From Cordia subcordata (taxonomy: Eukaryota > Streptophyta > Magnoliopsida > Boraginales > Cordiaceae): a DNA stretch of 64,000 nucleotides. Below the pieces are notes generated by a model. The model saw nothing but the letters and a program-made list of their open reading frames with translations, was not told where the DNA came from and did not search any database. Positions 50,960 through 61,761 of this stretch are shown one piece after another. Both the position numbers and the translations under genes were made by a program. The DNA is taken from contig JAPTOF010000007.1 in assembly GCA_028554755.1 (NCBI GenBank), forward strand, positions 15,671,001 through 15,735,000. The letters run 5' to 3'. Numbering within the stretch: position 1 is the first letter of the stretch; each line of letters begins with the position of its first letter.

Positions 50960-52110
50960 GAAACTTTCCATCTTAAAAACAGTATTTCCTCAGCATTCCA
51001 GCTATTTGGTAATCCTTTGTCGTCCTTGGTGCTAAGCCTATACGCCCCCGGCCAACCACCTCAGTAACCTAGTAAGGACCTTCCCAGCTGAGGCCTAGCT
51101 TCCCTGCATTTATCTCTTTTAGTATTCTCGAAGACCTTCCTAAGCTCGCAGTCCCCCTGTTTGAACGTTCTTACACTCAAGTTCTTTTTTGTAATGTTTG
51201 GCAATATTTCGCTAATACGTCAATATACAAATGAGGGCTTGCTCTTTCTTCTCCTCAGCGGCATCCAGTTCGCGGTGCATTACCTCAACGTTTTGTTCTT
51301 TGGAAGCCTGGGTGATTCAAAGGTTTGATAAGCCGACTTCTACTGGGATAATTGCTTCAACGCCTTATACCAACGAGAATGGTGTCTCTCTAGTGGAGGT
51401 CCTAGCTGTAGTGCGGTAGGACCACAACACTCCTGGGAGTTCTTTAAAGTAGAAACTATGGTCTTGTTGGACAATTCGGCCAACCCATTAGCTTAAGGGT
51501 GCCTTGGGGTACAGGACATGAGTCTAATATTCCACTCATGACAAAAATCCTTGAAGTTTTTGCTAATAAATTAGGATCCGTTATCTGTGACAATCTCCGA
51601 GGGAACTCCAAACCTACATATTATATTCTTTCATACGAAGTTCTTGACTTCCTTATCTCGAACCTGATGATATGACTCAGCCTCCACCCACTTGGAAAAA
51701 TAGTCCGTAGCAGCCAACATTTACACCTTCTGTCTTGGCGCGGTAGGTAACTTCCCAATGATATCCATTCCCCACTTCATGAACGGCCATGGTGAAGTAA
51801 CGAAAGTTAACGACTCGGCTGGCTGGTGTGGTATTTGAGCAAGCCTTTGGCAACTATCACACTTTTTCACATAACTGAGTGCATCAAACCTTATTGTAGG
51901 CCAATAATAACCTGTAGTGTACGCCTAGCAGGCCAAACTCCTTGCTTCTGCGTAATTCCCACAGTGCCTCTTATGTAGCTCAGCTAAGACATAATCGGCC
52001 TCGTTTGGCCCTATGCACCGCAAGTAAGGTCCTAAGAAAGATCTCCCGTACAATTTTATGTCAATGATGCAAAATCGGGCTACTTTGGTTTTAAGCTTCT
52101 TGGCTTCTGC
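50960..52110 (-). pseudogene. Gypsy integrase, degenerate
   Basis: Minus-strand translation gives GYYWPTIRFDALSYVKKCDS followed by CQRLAQIPHQP (zinc-binding HHCC half), PWPFMKWGMDIIGKLP (first catalytic Asp), DYFSKWVEAESYHQV and FGVPSEIVTDNGS (second Asp). The C-terminal part ends with NSWNAEEIL near 50980-51003. In-frame stops follow RQK and NFV. It would have inserted the element cDNA. Now inactive. Confidence 0.85.
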
Positions 52111-52224
52111 GTGGTCGTTAGGATGGACATCATTCTTGAGATACTAGATGATTGGAGTCATCAAGTTTGGCTCGCCATCTATACACGCGATTTCGCTTGC
52201 TTGCTCTTTCTCAATAGCTGGCCA

Positions 52225-52494
52225 CTACAGGTATATCACAGGGATAGTTTTCGAGGTATTGGTCTGCGTTACCGCTCCCAAGCTTGCCAATGCGTCTACA
52301 TGGCAGTTGTCATCGCGGCTTACCTGCCTTATTCTGGATTCTCGAAACGAGGGAAATAGCTCTTTAATAGTAGTCAAGTAAGCCACCATCTTTTCATCTT
52401 TCACCTGGTAAGTTCCCAGAATTTGATTTACTACTAACTGGGAGTCGCTATGCACCATGATGTGCTTGATGTTAATTCCTTTGGCCATCATCAA
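52225..52494 (-). pseudogene. Second RNase H (archaeal-type) domain of the Tat element
   Basis: MMAKGINIKHIMVHSDSQLV, VNQILGTYQVKDEKMVAYL and SRDDNCHVDALASLG: the DSQLVV and N-x-x-DALA motifs of the plant-type RNase H domain found in Tat elements. Its N-terminal part, with the first catalytic Asp, lies out of this frame. Separate from the Gypsy RNase H at 52683-53168. Confidence 0.85.
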
Positions 52495-52682
52495 ACCTGT
52501 TATCAGGGCTTCATATTCATCTCCTTATTTATGGCATTGAAACTACATTTCACAGATTGTTCAATTACGTCTTTGTCAAGTGATTGTGACATAATTCCAT
52601 GTCTACTGCCTTTTGCATTACTTAATCTATCTATAAAGAGTACCCATTTCCCAGGCTCCGCACCTCCATTGAGGTATAACAT

Positions 52683-53168
52683 TTACTTTTCTACCTTCGA
52701 TTGGATGTTTAGTGTGAATTCTGCTACAAAGTCTGCTAGGACCTGAGACTTCACCGCGGTCCTTGGTTGGAACTCGATGTTGTATTCCCTCAGCTTAACG
52801 ACCCATTTGGAGAGACGGTCGGACAACTCAGGCTTGTGCAAGACTGCTTTCAGGGGAAAGGTGGTCGGTACCACGATGGGGTGACCTTGGAAGTATGGCC
52901 TCAACTTACGGGCATCGGTAACAAGAGCTAGGGCTAGCTTTTCTAGCTGGATGTATCTGGTTTCTGCATCAAGCAAGACTTTACTGGTATAGTATATAAG
53001 AAATTGCCTCCTGACCTCTTTCCAAACCAACATAGTGCTAACAGTGGCCTCTGATACCGCCAGGTAGATGAACAAAGTCTCCCCATCTTTTGGTATGGAT
53101 AACAGCGGCGGGTTGACTAAGTACACCTTCAACTCTTGTAGGGCCTTCTCTAATTCAGCCGTCCACAT
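52683..53168 (-). pseudogene. Gypsy RNase H domain
   Basis: FIYLAVSEATVSTMLVWKE, YYTSKVLLDAETRYIQLEKL, ALALVTDARKLRPYFQGHPI and QVLADFVAEF are the usual Ty3/Gypsy RNase H blocks following RT. The first Asp of the canonical LYLAVSDxAVS block reads Glu (SEATVS). Confidence 0.88.
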
Positions 53169-53447
53169 GAAGTCTTATTTTTTTCGAAGCACGCCGAAGA
53201 ATGAATGGCACTAATCTAATGACTTTGAAATGAATCTACTGAGAGCTGCGACTCTGCCCGTGAGCTTCATAACCTCCTGGACATTCCTTGGGGATGGGAT
53301 GTTAAGGATGGCTCTTATTTAATCCAGATGTGCATCGATTCCTCGTTGGGCAGCAAGGTATCTAACGAATTTCCCGGATTTGACTCCAAACGAACACTTG
53401 GTGGGGTTGATCTTCATGTTGTTCTTTCTCAAGACATTAAAGGCCTA

Positions 53448-53975
53448 TCACAGATGGTTGATATGTTGTTCAGCTGTCAAAGACTTTACTAACATGTCAT
53501 CAATGTATACCTCTATGGTGTGCCTTAGTTGATCAGCGAACATCTTATTGACGTGGTGTTGGTAGGTTGCTCCCGCATTTTTTAGGCTAAAAGGCATGAC
53601 ATTATAATAGTAAGTGCCACGTTCAGTGATGAATGATGTTTTTTCCTGGTCATTTGGGAGCATCAGTATTTGGTTGTATTCAGAAAGCGCCTCCATAAAA
53701 CTAAGAAGTTCATGCTCGGCAGTTGCATCTACCATCATATCGATGTGTGGGATGGGAAAGGAATTCTTGGGGCATGCCTTATTTAAATATGTGAAATCAA
53801 TGCAAACTCTCCACCTACCATTCTTCTTCTTTACTACGATGATGTTTGCCAACCATTCCGAGTAGTGTGCCTCTCTCACAAATCCCACATCGATCAATTT
53901 TTGAACCTCTTCGTTGATGGCGTGACTCTTCTCGGGAGTAAATTTTCTACACTTTTGCTTTAAAAGCTGGGTCAA
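53448..53975 (-). pseudogene. Gypsy reverse transcriptase, core part
   Basis: VGFVREAHYSEWLANIIVVK, KKNGRWRVCIDFTYLNKACP, FITERGTYYYNVMPFSLKNA, GATYQHHVNKMF and VYIDDMLVKS. The YIDD catalytic box is intact, but the motif A Asp (usually MDAYSGYNQI) reads Glu (MEALSEYNQI), so activity is unlikely even without the frame breaks that separate it from RNase H. Confidence 0.92.
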
Positions 53976-54030
53976 CTTTCAGTTCATGAACAATTACTTC
54001 AAGGTCTATTCCTATCATATCGATGTATGA

Positions 54031-54243
54031 CTACGCGAAGTAATCGTTGTTACTACTGAGAAAGTCTATCATATGGGTTCTTAATCTTGGCTCCAACGCT
54101 GACCCAATTTGGACTGTATGACTCGACTCATCGGGGTCAATCTGTACCTTATCCAGTTCCTCAGACTGCAGGTGATCTGGTGATGTCGGTGTGGTAGCCA
54201 TCTCTACGTGGTACAAGGAATCATGGCAGGCCCCCCTCATCAC
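54031..54243 (-). pseudogene. Linker between protease and RT of the Gypsy element
   Basis: DKVQIDPDESSHTVQIGSAL then EPRLRTHMIDFLSSNNDYFA corresponds to the conserved linker that precedes RT in Tat-lineage pol. It is separated from its neighbours by stops. Confidence 0.75.
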
Positions 54244-54360
54244 GATGCAATAGCATCTGCGGGAGTTTGATTATTGCCCTCTTGTTTCTCTGATACCCTA
54301 TCTAGTTGGAAACTTAAGGACCTGATGGTAAGTGGATGGGACTGCTTTCATGTCGTGAAT

Positions 54361-54825
54361 CTATGGTCTTCCTAGTATGATATTGTATGGGGATGGACAG
54401 TCTATCACTAAAAACCTAATGTCCATGTTGACTTCTTCTACAAAAACTGGCAAATGTATCTCTCCGACAGTATGCTTGTGTTTTTCACTAAATCCTACCA
54501 AGGGGATGGATCGCCTCACAAGGCGATGTTCGTCAACCCCATCTCCCAAAAGGGCGTTAAGCATTAAAACGTTGGTAAAGCTATCATTGTCCACCAGGAT
54601 CCTCCGAACCCAGCAATTGGCTACTATAAGCGCGATGACTAATGCGTCATCGTGTGGGCTATTTAAGTGGACGATCTTGTAACTGGAGAATGATATCACC
54701 ATTTTTGGGCCCAAATTGATTGGTTGCAAGGAATGTTGATCATGTCCTACTGCTAGGCATGCATGCCTTCTTGCTACAGAGACGCTAATCCCACTGATGT
54801 GCGAGCCCTCCATAATGCAATTCAC
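54361..54825 (-). pseudogene. Gypsy protease domain
   Basis: Ends with VIDCPSPYNIILGRP and contains RRILVDNDSFTNVLM at the active site. The family has D-(T/N)-G-S; here Gly is replaced by Asp (DNDS), which should inactivate this aspartic protease. 154 codons remain open. Confidence 0.88.
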
Positions 54826-54969
54826 CGTTCGTTCTCGCCATGGCGCTTTGGTGGGAGCAGATCTTTAGCTTTTTGCTTCCCATCTCATCGAGCTAATGTC
54901 TATTTCCCTTTGTCGGAGAGGAGTTCAGGCTTCTCTCTTGTCATGAGGAATGGCTACGATGTACATCTT

Positions 54970-55569
54970 CTAATTGTATTGTATTATATGATCATCAGGG
55001 TCTATTGTCCGATCGAACAATTTCATATTCATGAAAGAAAACTTGGCAAACAGGTCTACCATCGTAATGGCGTCTGCGAAAGGAGACTCTGCATAACTGT
55101 TGGCGACATTTCTTTTTATAGGGATAGGTAACCCTAGAATTCTTTGGGTCAGGGATTCCAATTTAGCAAATCGCCTGAGTATGTCAGGGTGAGTGCTCCC
55201 CTGTCACTTCTTGCAGGTTTGAAGCGCCGGTTGTTTAACACTAGTTACAACAGTAGTTGTTGGTATGGCAGTATTGGCTGTGGCTGACAGGACTCCACCT
55301 CCAACGGTCTGGTGGGATGTGGAATCTAATAACCACATTGGGTCCATCGGCTCAATCAGCATGACTTTCCCTTTGTCTCGGGGTGTCGCATTCGCCAAGA
55401 GGACATTTACCTTCTCTAACAGATCTAGGTTCTCTTGTCGTATGGCATTGTTTTCTGCTTCCATGTCTTTGAACTTGCTCTCATACATTGTAATCCTCTC
55501 TTTGTAGGCCGTCATCTTTGCCAAGATAGCCTTCATGTTGACGTCCTCACTGGAACTGGGGTCAGACAT
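54970..55569 (-). pseudogene. Gypsy gag, N-terminal remnants
   Basis: Starts MSDPSSSEDVNMKAILAKMT at 55569 with a coiled-coil-like segment (SKFKDMEAENNAIRQENLDL). After a break it resumes with SPFADAITMVDLFAKFSFMN and DPDDHIIQYN, the start of the capsid-like retrotransposon gag domain. Most of the capsid and the zinc knuckle are missing between here and the protease at 54825. Confidence 0.75.
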
Positions 55570-55643
55570 CCTTGGGTCGTAGGGTAGGCACAGGCGTATT
55601 GCTTCTAATTACAGCTTCTAGTTGCAACATTGGTTATCGAGTG

Positions 55644-55661
55644 GCCCCATGGTGGGCCCCA
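55644..55661 (-). other. Primer-binding site of the Gypsy element
   Basis: The minus strand reads TGGGGCCCACCATGGGGC, three bases inside the 5' LTR end. It resembles the TGGCGCCCACCGTGGGGC site common in Tat-lineage elements. Confidence 0.8.
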
Positions 55662-55664
55662 AAT

Positions 55665-56166
55665 TGTAGAGGGTGAATTCTACAATTACAGATTATGTCG
55701 AACGGGGCTCCGACAACTACAAAACTAGAAGGCGAGGTAAGTGGTGGAAATCCTTAACACCGGTGTAGTATCGACCAAAGATCCTCCAACACCCAAGTCA
55801 ACACCAGGCTACAAGAAAAAGGAAAAGGAAAAAGTTAAAAGGTAAACCGCAGCTGTCATGAGGTAGGTTTCTGTGTATATGCTAAGAGCGTTAGGATGTC
55901 CCCCATCCTTGCTTTGAGCCACGCATTTATAACTTTGGCATGGAGGAGTCCTCTACATACTGGGAAACTTGTACTCAAGCTAAACTCTACCTGGATGCCT
56001 ATCCTTATGCTGAGATGCCAAGCTTTATCTTCCTTTAGGCACATTTAAGTAGGAACCAAACTTTGCATGGGTTTCGTCTTTGGGGCCCCCAGAGGAATAG
56101 CCTAGCTAACTGGGTCGTAAGGACAACCAAGTGGGCCTTCATATCTGACCAGTTTTGGCAACAACA
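55665..56166 (-). repeat. 5' LTR of the Tat-lineage Gypsy element
   Basis: 502 bp, TG...CA on the minus strand (TGTTGTTGCC at 56166, ...CCCTCTACA at 55665). It aligns end to end with 45655-46146 with many substitutions and a few small indels. Confidence 0.92.
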
Positions 56167-56330
56167 TGTTCTTGGTAGCTTTTCAAGTTCATAAGTCACT
56201 GCCTCTATTTGTGTTTCTTATTTGTCTATGTGTGTGTATATATTGAACATCATGTTTCACATGATAATCTAAGTGCTCCCATGATCCTTAGTCTTGTATT
56301 TAGCTTTGGAAGCGTCTTCACTGGTAAGAC
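56167..56330. repeat. Right copy of the flanking repeat of about 165 bp
   Basis: From TGTTCTTGGTAGCTTTTCAA, starting on the base after the 5' LTR, to GGTAAGAC; partner of 45480-45645. Beyond it the sequence (TGGTTTATCTAGG) has no match on the left. Confidence 0.85.
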
Positions 56331-57617
56331 TGGTTTATCTAGGCTAATTGTTGTCTCTGTTGCTAAGTCGTGAATTGGAGATTTCACTAATGTGTTTGAA
56401 TGGTGACTTTGAAAGTTGAATTTAGTATTTTATTGTTATTTATTTTGACAATAGAATTTTAACATAAAAATCAGTTATCTTGTCTTAAATTCCCAAAAAA
56501 TTTATCACATGACAGGATAAGATGTAAATATCTAGGGACAGATTTAGGCTAAAAACAAAATTCATATCCTAAAAATTTGGGATAGAATAAAGATTAACTT
56601 ATTATCATATTCCAACGCGTGCTCAGCCCTACGGAACATCATTTTGAAGTTGCATCTACTACACGGTTTTTAGGGGCAAGTTTATATTATACGGGTGTAA
56701 TAGTTAAAATCTAAAATATGGTTCAGAAAATCTCTAAAATTTATTCGTTTTTGTGCTTTTAATTGTGTAAAACCTTTTAGGCAATCCATTTGATTTGTCA
56801 CCAGAATCACTTAACCTCCATCTAGTCCGATCCCCACTACCAGAATTTGAATCTTCTCCTTCGTTTTTTGTTCTTCTATCTTTTCAAGGGAGGTGTGTAA
56901 CAAATTATCAAATTTGATCATAAAAAATCTCAACTATTCATTTTAAAACTTATTTCAACCATCTCTTTGAAAATACTTTCATTTATTAATTCAGATACGG
57001 TAGTTGATATTTTGAGGGCGAAAAAAAAAACTCAATATAACACACCTCGTTGAAAAAAGGAAAGAATAATCAATAGCCAATTAATTTATTTCTTGTGTCC
57101 CCCATTCCCCCAACCCCATCTCCTCCCGGATGCAAATTACAACTAGCAGGACCGGAAGAATGTTTAGCATATGTTGCAGGCGTGTACCAAGACAATGGGC
57201 TCGTTTGGATTAATATTTTTTGGAAGTATTTTGTTAACGATTTTTTTTAGAAAGATATTTTTTTGGAAAGTTAAAAATTTGACTCCTAGAGAAAATTATA
57301 TTTGAATTTTTTTCAAATTTTTAATTCTTTTTTTAAGCCAAAACAAATAATTCTTGCAAAAAAGAATGAAACAGCTTAATAAACAAGAAGCGTATCGGGA
57401 AGAAATCACCTCAACATCTAAATTAATTATAGGTGCAGGATATGAGAGATCAGAAGGTGAAACAAGAAGATCTCAGTTGACGACAAGATCAGCAAAATAA
57501 GGAGAAAGCTAAGGCATTCCAAATATTTTTATATATAGACTATAAAATAAGAACATGACTAGCAGCTCACACGTACGTAAAAGCTAGTTTTTTTTTTTTT
57601 TTTTTGTACATCATTTC
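56331..57617. other. Intergenic; one MITE arm
   Basis: Mostly AT-rich and featureless. 57198-57370 starts GGGCTCGTTTGGATTAATAT, one arm of the TTTGGATT foldback family seen at 14521 and 59277, without a clear second arm. An A18 tract on the minus strand (57588-57605) begins 12 nt after the stop codon of the adjacent PRISE gene. Confidence 0.45.
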
Positions 57618-58766
57618 TCATGGAATTAGTTTCTCTTTTTTCATTTCATCAATCCAATGCAGTATTGAATCCAATGTTTTGAACTTTTTAGTGAAGCCAA
57701 GTTGATCAGCTTTATCTCGAGTCCCAAGCATTTTCACTGGGCAGCAAAACAACATATCCATAAATTCCCAGTTAGCCAAATCCTCCATTTCTGTGTGAAC
57801 CAGGGCTTGCTGCTCCACAATTTCCTTCCACACCTCCCCCTTGTCCGCCATTGCTTTGGAAAACGAGAAGTCCCCGGCGAATGGATCGTCCGGCACCACT
57901 AGCCCAAATTTCGAACCAATGGCTGGCCAGATTTCCTTCCAGGTGAAAGCTGATCCATTGATAGCATTGAATGCTTGGCCATTGGTGGAGTATAATTTAC
58001 CATTGGTGGCAGCCCAGATGTGCTGCTTGGCTACCAGCTGCGCATCTGAGGCATCGATGCAGAACTCTTCCCAGCACTCCTTTGTCCCTCCAAACACAAA
58101 TGGGAGGTTCAAGTGTTTACAGATGATTCCATAAACACACAAGCTACCAATGAAGTTGTAGAGAGTTCTCTGAGAGTTACCCATTATCAATCCAGGCCGC
58201 TGGACCGACCACGCGACCTTACCTGCTAACCTCTCCTGGAGCAAATCCTCCAGGACGTAATAGAAGTTATACCCATTGCCCACGCGTGGACACTGCTCGT
58301 GGTAGTAGTAGCAGCCACCAACTCTTTGCCCATCAAAAGGGCCCTGCAATGAGATGTAATGCTTCGTCCCCGTCTGCAGGGAGACATGCTTCAATGCCTT
58401 GGCTCTCGGCAGAATCGCATTCAAGGCATTCGACATCATCAACTTGTTCTGATCGCAGCATTCTTGGCTATCAAGTGGGAATTGGCTAGCCCAAGTGACC
58501 CAAAACACATGAGTTGCATCTTCTAAAGAAGACAGCTTCTTCTGTGTTTCTACAGGGTTCAACAGATCACATGAAATGAAATGGTAATTTGCGTTTTCTT
58601 TAACTATTACCTCTCCAGGCTTGCGAGCTACACCATACACCTTCCACTTTGATCTTGAAATAAGTAGCTTTCTGGCAAGCTCTTTTCCCACAAGCCCTGT
58701 AACTCCAAAGATGACTGCAACGCGTTTACTGGCAGCTTCTGCTCTTTTAGAGTCTTTGACAGCCAT
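57618..58766 (-). CDS. PRISE-family reductase (progesterone 5-beta-reductase / iridoid synthase-like)
   Basis: 382 residues, complete, single exon. Short-chain dehydrogenase family; members use NADPH to reduce conjugated enones and enals, such as 8-oxogeranial in iridoid synthesis or progesterone. Motifs: [12 protein letters not shown] (nucleotide-binding glycines 21-27), [11 protein letters not shown] (41-51), SCDLLNP (65-71), [10 protein letters not shown] (85-94), [10 protein letters not shown] (128-137, catalytic Lys135), [10 protein letters not shown] (167-176, catalytic Tyr at 169/170), [13 protein letters not shown] (186-198) and a C-terminal [10 protein letters not shown]. No key residue is missing. 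[11 protein letters not shown] and the Gln-rich start of the catalytic segment place it in the divergent branch often annotated as 8-oxocitronellyl enol synthase-like, so steroid versus iridoid substrate cannot be decided. The ATG at 58766 has AAAAACATGG context. Unlike many relatives it has no intron. Confidence 0.93.
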   Translation of the reverse strand: MAVKDSKRAEAASKRVAVIFGVTGLVGKELARKLLISRSKWKVYGVARKPGEVIVKENANYHFISCDLLNPVETQKKLSSLEDATHVFWVTWASQFPLDSQECCDQNKLMMSNALNAILPRAKALKHVSLQTGTKHYISLQGPFDGQRVGGCYYYHEQCPRVGNGYNFYYVLEDLLQERLAGKVAWSVQRPGLIMGNSQRTLYNFIGSLCVYGIICKHLNLPFVFGGTKECWEEFCIDASDAQLVAKQHIWAATNGKLYSTNGQAFNAINGSAFTWKEIWPAIGSKFGLVVPDDPFAGDFSFSKAMADKGEVWKEIVEQQALVHTEMEDLANWEFMDMLFCCPVKMLGTRDKADQLGFTKKFKTLDSILHWIDEMKKEKLIP

Positions 58767-58817
58767 GTTTTTGTTTGGGTGGTAAGTTGCATCTTCTAAT
58801 GCTTCTGGTTGATAGGG

Positions 58818-58825
58818 TTTATATA
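58818..58825 (-). promoter_or_regulatory. TATA box of the PRISE gene
   Basis: TATATAAA on the minus strand, 52-59 nt upstream of the ATG, implying a short leader of about 20-30 nt. Confidence 0.65.
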
Positions 58826-59276
58826 ATTGAGGTGTTGGGCATTAAATGATACCCCCAAGTACTCTCTTAAACAGGTTTGTTACCTAATGACAATAGGGCA
58901 TTAATCTCCTATTCGTACAAAGCCCTTCTAGAAGAGTTTCAAAATTCACCTTTACGTCTTTTATAATTCATTGGCTTTTTTATTTTAAAAACAGAAGAAA
59001 AGTACTCATTTTTTTTTCTTTTCTATTTTTTTGGGTTAAACCCCTACTCTATGGAATTAAATCTAGAAAGATAGTATCAACCACTTGAACTATCCTTTAA
59101 TTTTTTAAAAAAATATAAACAAATTTCTTGAACAAGTAGTTATATTAAATTTAAAAAAATTAAAACTCTAAAAAGAGTTCAATTCTAATTTTTTTTAATA
59201 CCTTAACATTTAAGTTTGTTAAAAAGAATATCTTTTACAAAGTTTTAAACAGATATTTTTGAAAAAAAAGTAAGAA
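58826..59276. other. PRISE upstream region with a SINE-like relic
   Basis: 59028-59100 on the minus strand reads GGATAGTTCAAGTGGTTGAT (A box-like) and later GGGGTTTAACCC (B box-like), resembling a decayed tRNA-derived SINE head. The rest is AT-rich without a recognised element. Confidence 0.45.
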
Positions 59277-59498
59277 GAGCCTGTTTGGATTGGATTTTTT
59301 CAAAAAAAATATATTTTTTCCTTTAAAAAATAATTATTTTTGTAATAATTATTTATTTTGACTTTTGAAAAAATTAAATTCTAAAAAACTCAAATACAAT
59401 TTTTTTTAACAACCAAAATTTTTACATCTTAAAAAAATACTTTCTTAAAAATTATTTTAAAAAATACTTTTAAAAAAAATTAATCCAAACAAGGCCTC
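59277..59498. mobile_element. Foldback MITE with CTGTTTGGATT ends
   Basis: Left GAGCCTGTTTGGATTGGATT; right, reverse complement, GAGGCCTTGTTTGGATTAAT. The arms continue as A/T-rich complementary tracts. Related to 14521-14768. Confidence 0.6.
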
Positions 59499-59781
59499 AA
59501 TCTTAACGAAGCTTCTCTCCCCACTCGGTGGTTTGTTTAATTGATAAGGCACATAATGGAACTAGAAAAAGGGCCATTGATTATTGGCAAAGTGGCAACT
59601 TGTTGCTTGTTCAAAGCCTATATTGAATTGGCTCCCTAGGCAGGCAGATTTTGACACCAGCCGATTCCTTGTTGGCATTTCAGTTGGAAAGGCATTTTAA
59701 AAGGGTCGCGTTTTATATGCAATTTTTTGTATAATAATCTTTCTCACCTCATGATCAGGTCAAAGGAATAGTGCATAATAT

Positions 59782-59820
<39 letters not shown>

Positions 59821-60049
59821 ATGTTAATCTGTACAGTTACATGCAAGGCACCACCATTATTGGAACAGCCTAACAACTAGTGTTGACAATCAACTTATAA
59901 GTCTCAAGTTTCGAGAAATGAGATGCAGATATGTTGCTTAAAGTTATCATCTTCTTAGTTGAATTAAAGATTATATATATGTTGCTGGCACCATATGATG
60001 AGGCGCCAAATCTTGGGAAGGCCTGGCTTCTTAGCTTTTTCTTTTTTTA

Positions 60050-60094
<45 letters not shown>

Positions 60095-60270
60095 CTTCAT
60101 GGCATCGTCTTACCTTTATTCACCGAAGTCATCTATATGCTGTGTCACTTTACATGTATGCTGGGGCTTGATTCATTTTAAGGGACACAAGCAATAAGAA
60201 CAGCATGTAAAGTTATAGAAAGGAAATCGACGGGCATTCTCTCTTAAATCTTTGGGTTTGTTCTCTTATT
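59499..60270. repeat. Intergenic with two TA microsatellites
   Basis: (TA)n at about 59782-59820 and 60058-60086. Between them nothing coding. A third and fourth TA array lie at 60736-60772 and 61428-61466. Confidence 0.75.
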
Positions 60271-60459
60271 GTCTATATTATTGATTTCACCGCATTTTAG
60301 TCGTCCTTAATTTTTAAAATAAACTTTTTAATCCCTAACCCTTGATAAGCATCAATGTTGAAGGATTAACGATGTCCCATTTATTAGAGTATATTAGGGA
60401 TTAAAAAGTTAATTTTAAAAGTGGAGGGAATAAAATGTGATGAAATTAATAATTTAGGG
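60271..60459. mobile_element. Foldback MITE (about 190 bp)
   Basis: Left CTATATTATTGATTTCACCG with CATTTTAGTCGTCCTTAA and AAACTTTTTAATCCCTAA; right, reverse complement, CTAAATTATTAATTTCATCA with CATTTTATTCCCTCCACT and AACTTTTTAATCCCTAA. A near-complete hairpin. The trace at 2010-2150 may be a half copy. Confidence 0.65.
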
Positions 60460-60729
60460 ACTACTAGAAAAATAAACTTTAAATCTTAATAATAAAGATC
60501 GATGGAGTATATGTTAGTTTCAATTTCTATAAGAAGTAACCAATGAATAGTCAGATAGGTTTTGACTTTAATCTTTCAAAAAGATTGAAAACCGAAACGC
60601 CATAATCAACTTATTTTTATATTATAAAATTAATAAATAAAAATTATATTTAAATGCAAATATTATAACGTAAAATATATTTTCTGTTGAATTTTATTAG
60701 ACTACTTTGCAGATTTTTTTTATTCATTT

Positions 60730-60774
<45 letters not shown>

Positions 60775-61418
60775 TTGTAAACTTTGTTGAAAAAAACTAA
60801 ACGGTTACAGTTACGGCTATCCACCGTTTTTTTCCAAAAAGATGGTTACAGTCATGGTTAAACATTTTCAAAACTGTTTAAGGTTTAATTTTGCTAAACA
60901 GTTTCGGTTGTAATTTTCTCTGTTTTTGCGATTATTCAAATCACTATCATTCCTAACAAGTGATTCAATAGCTGTTGATTGTAACAGTCAAATTTTGGTT
61001 TTAGACTCAAAGTCTAAGCGATCCAATCAACACTCAGGTAGTGTTTTTTTTATTGTAATAGTCAAAATTTGGTGTTAGACTCAAGTCTAATTGATCCAAT
61101 CGAAGCTGGAGTCGAATCCAAGCAGCAGGGGCATGTAATTCGTAAGAGAGGTACTTTTAATTTTCACTTTAACTTAAGTAATTTTGAAATTATATTAGAC
61201 TTAAATCTAATTTATATCCACTTGAAAACAGTAAAGATTTCAAACTAGTAATCTTATTTTTACGGACATGAGTCTTCTACCACCTTGATCAACCAACAAT
61301 TTGTTAGTGTAGGAGAGGTACCCCACTAAGGGCCAAAATGGATTGACAATTTTTGATTTTATGCTTAGTGTATATATTTTTAAATATTAGTTAGTCAAAG
61401 TCTTTGAAGCCCGATTGT
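60460..61418. other. Intergenic with a small direct repeat
   Basis: 60975-61045 and 61046-61100 share TGTAACAGTCAAATTTTGGT / TGTAATAGTCAAAATTTGGT, TTAGACTCAA and GTCTAA(G/T)(C/T)GATCCAATC, a local tandem duplication of roughly 70 bp. No gene. Confidence 0.5.
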
Positions 61419-61422
61419 TCTT

Positions 61423-61432
<10 letters not shown>

Positions 61433-61494
<62 letters not shown>

Positions 61495-61747
61495 CTTTTC
61501 TAAAGGGTTAGTCCAAGGCGAACTCCTCTTTCACCTGTGTCAGAGGCCCCATGACCAGGTGGGTTGTAAATCAGAGATGTGCATGAGTGGCAACCCTACC
61601 AGGGAAAGGACCAACGGGTCACGAACCCAGCAGCAACCCCACAATATTTCAACAGAAAACTGCCACAACACAGATTCAAATTCGCGTTGTCAGAGTGTTT
61701 CCATTCTAATCACCTGACCACTTACCAACTCACCTATGTTCCTGGGC
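61433..61747 (-). mobile_element. SINE family A, reverse orientation (14-bp TSD)
   Basis: Flanked by TCTTCTTTATATAT at 61419-61432 and 61748-61761. On the minus strand it has the tRNA-like head (ATAGGTGAGTTGGTAAGTGG, A box; GAATCTG where the B box has decayed) and ends TTAGAAAAGAAA with a long A tail seen as T at about 61466-61494. A (TA)n array of about 40 bp sits between the A tail and the target duplication. Confidence 0.88.
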
Positions 61748-61761
61748 TCTTCTTTATATAT

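Larger units (their letters stand above)
45644..56166 (-). mobile_element. Tat-lineage Ty3/Gypsy retrotransposon, 10.5 kb, degenerate
   Basis: Minus-strand order: 5' LTR (55665-56166), primer-binding site (55644-55661), gag (about 54970-55569), protease (54361-54825), RT (53448-53975), RNase H (52683-53168), a second RNase H (52225-52494), integrase (about 50960-52110), a tandem-repeat region, an ORF on the opposite strand (about 48398-50098), polypurine tract and 3' LTR. The second RNase H and the opposite-strand ORF are hallmarks of the Tat lineage (Ogre/Retand/Grande group). Stops and frameshifts show it is no longer active. The LTRs differ at many positions (roughly 13% by eye), so the insertion is old. 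Confidence 0.9.

Noticed and set aside
53614..53865. Plus-strand frames opposite RT, gag and protease (also 54377-54682, 54763-55131, 55265-55507)
   Set aside because: Shadows of the minus-strand retrotransposon coding sequence.
57702..58489. Three plus-strand frames opposite the PRISE gene
   Set aside because: Antisense shadows of an intact, well-conserved minus-strand gene.
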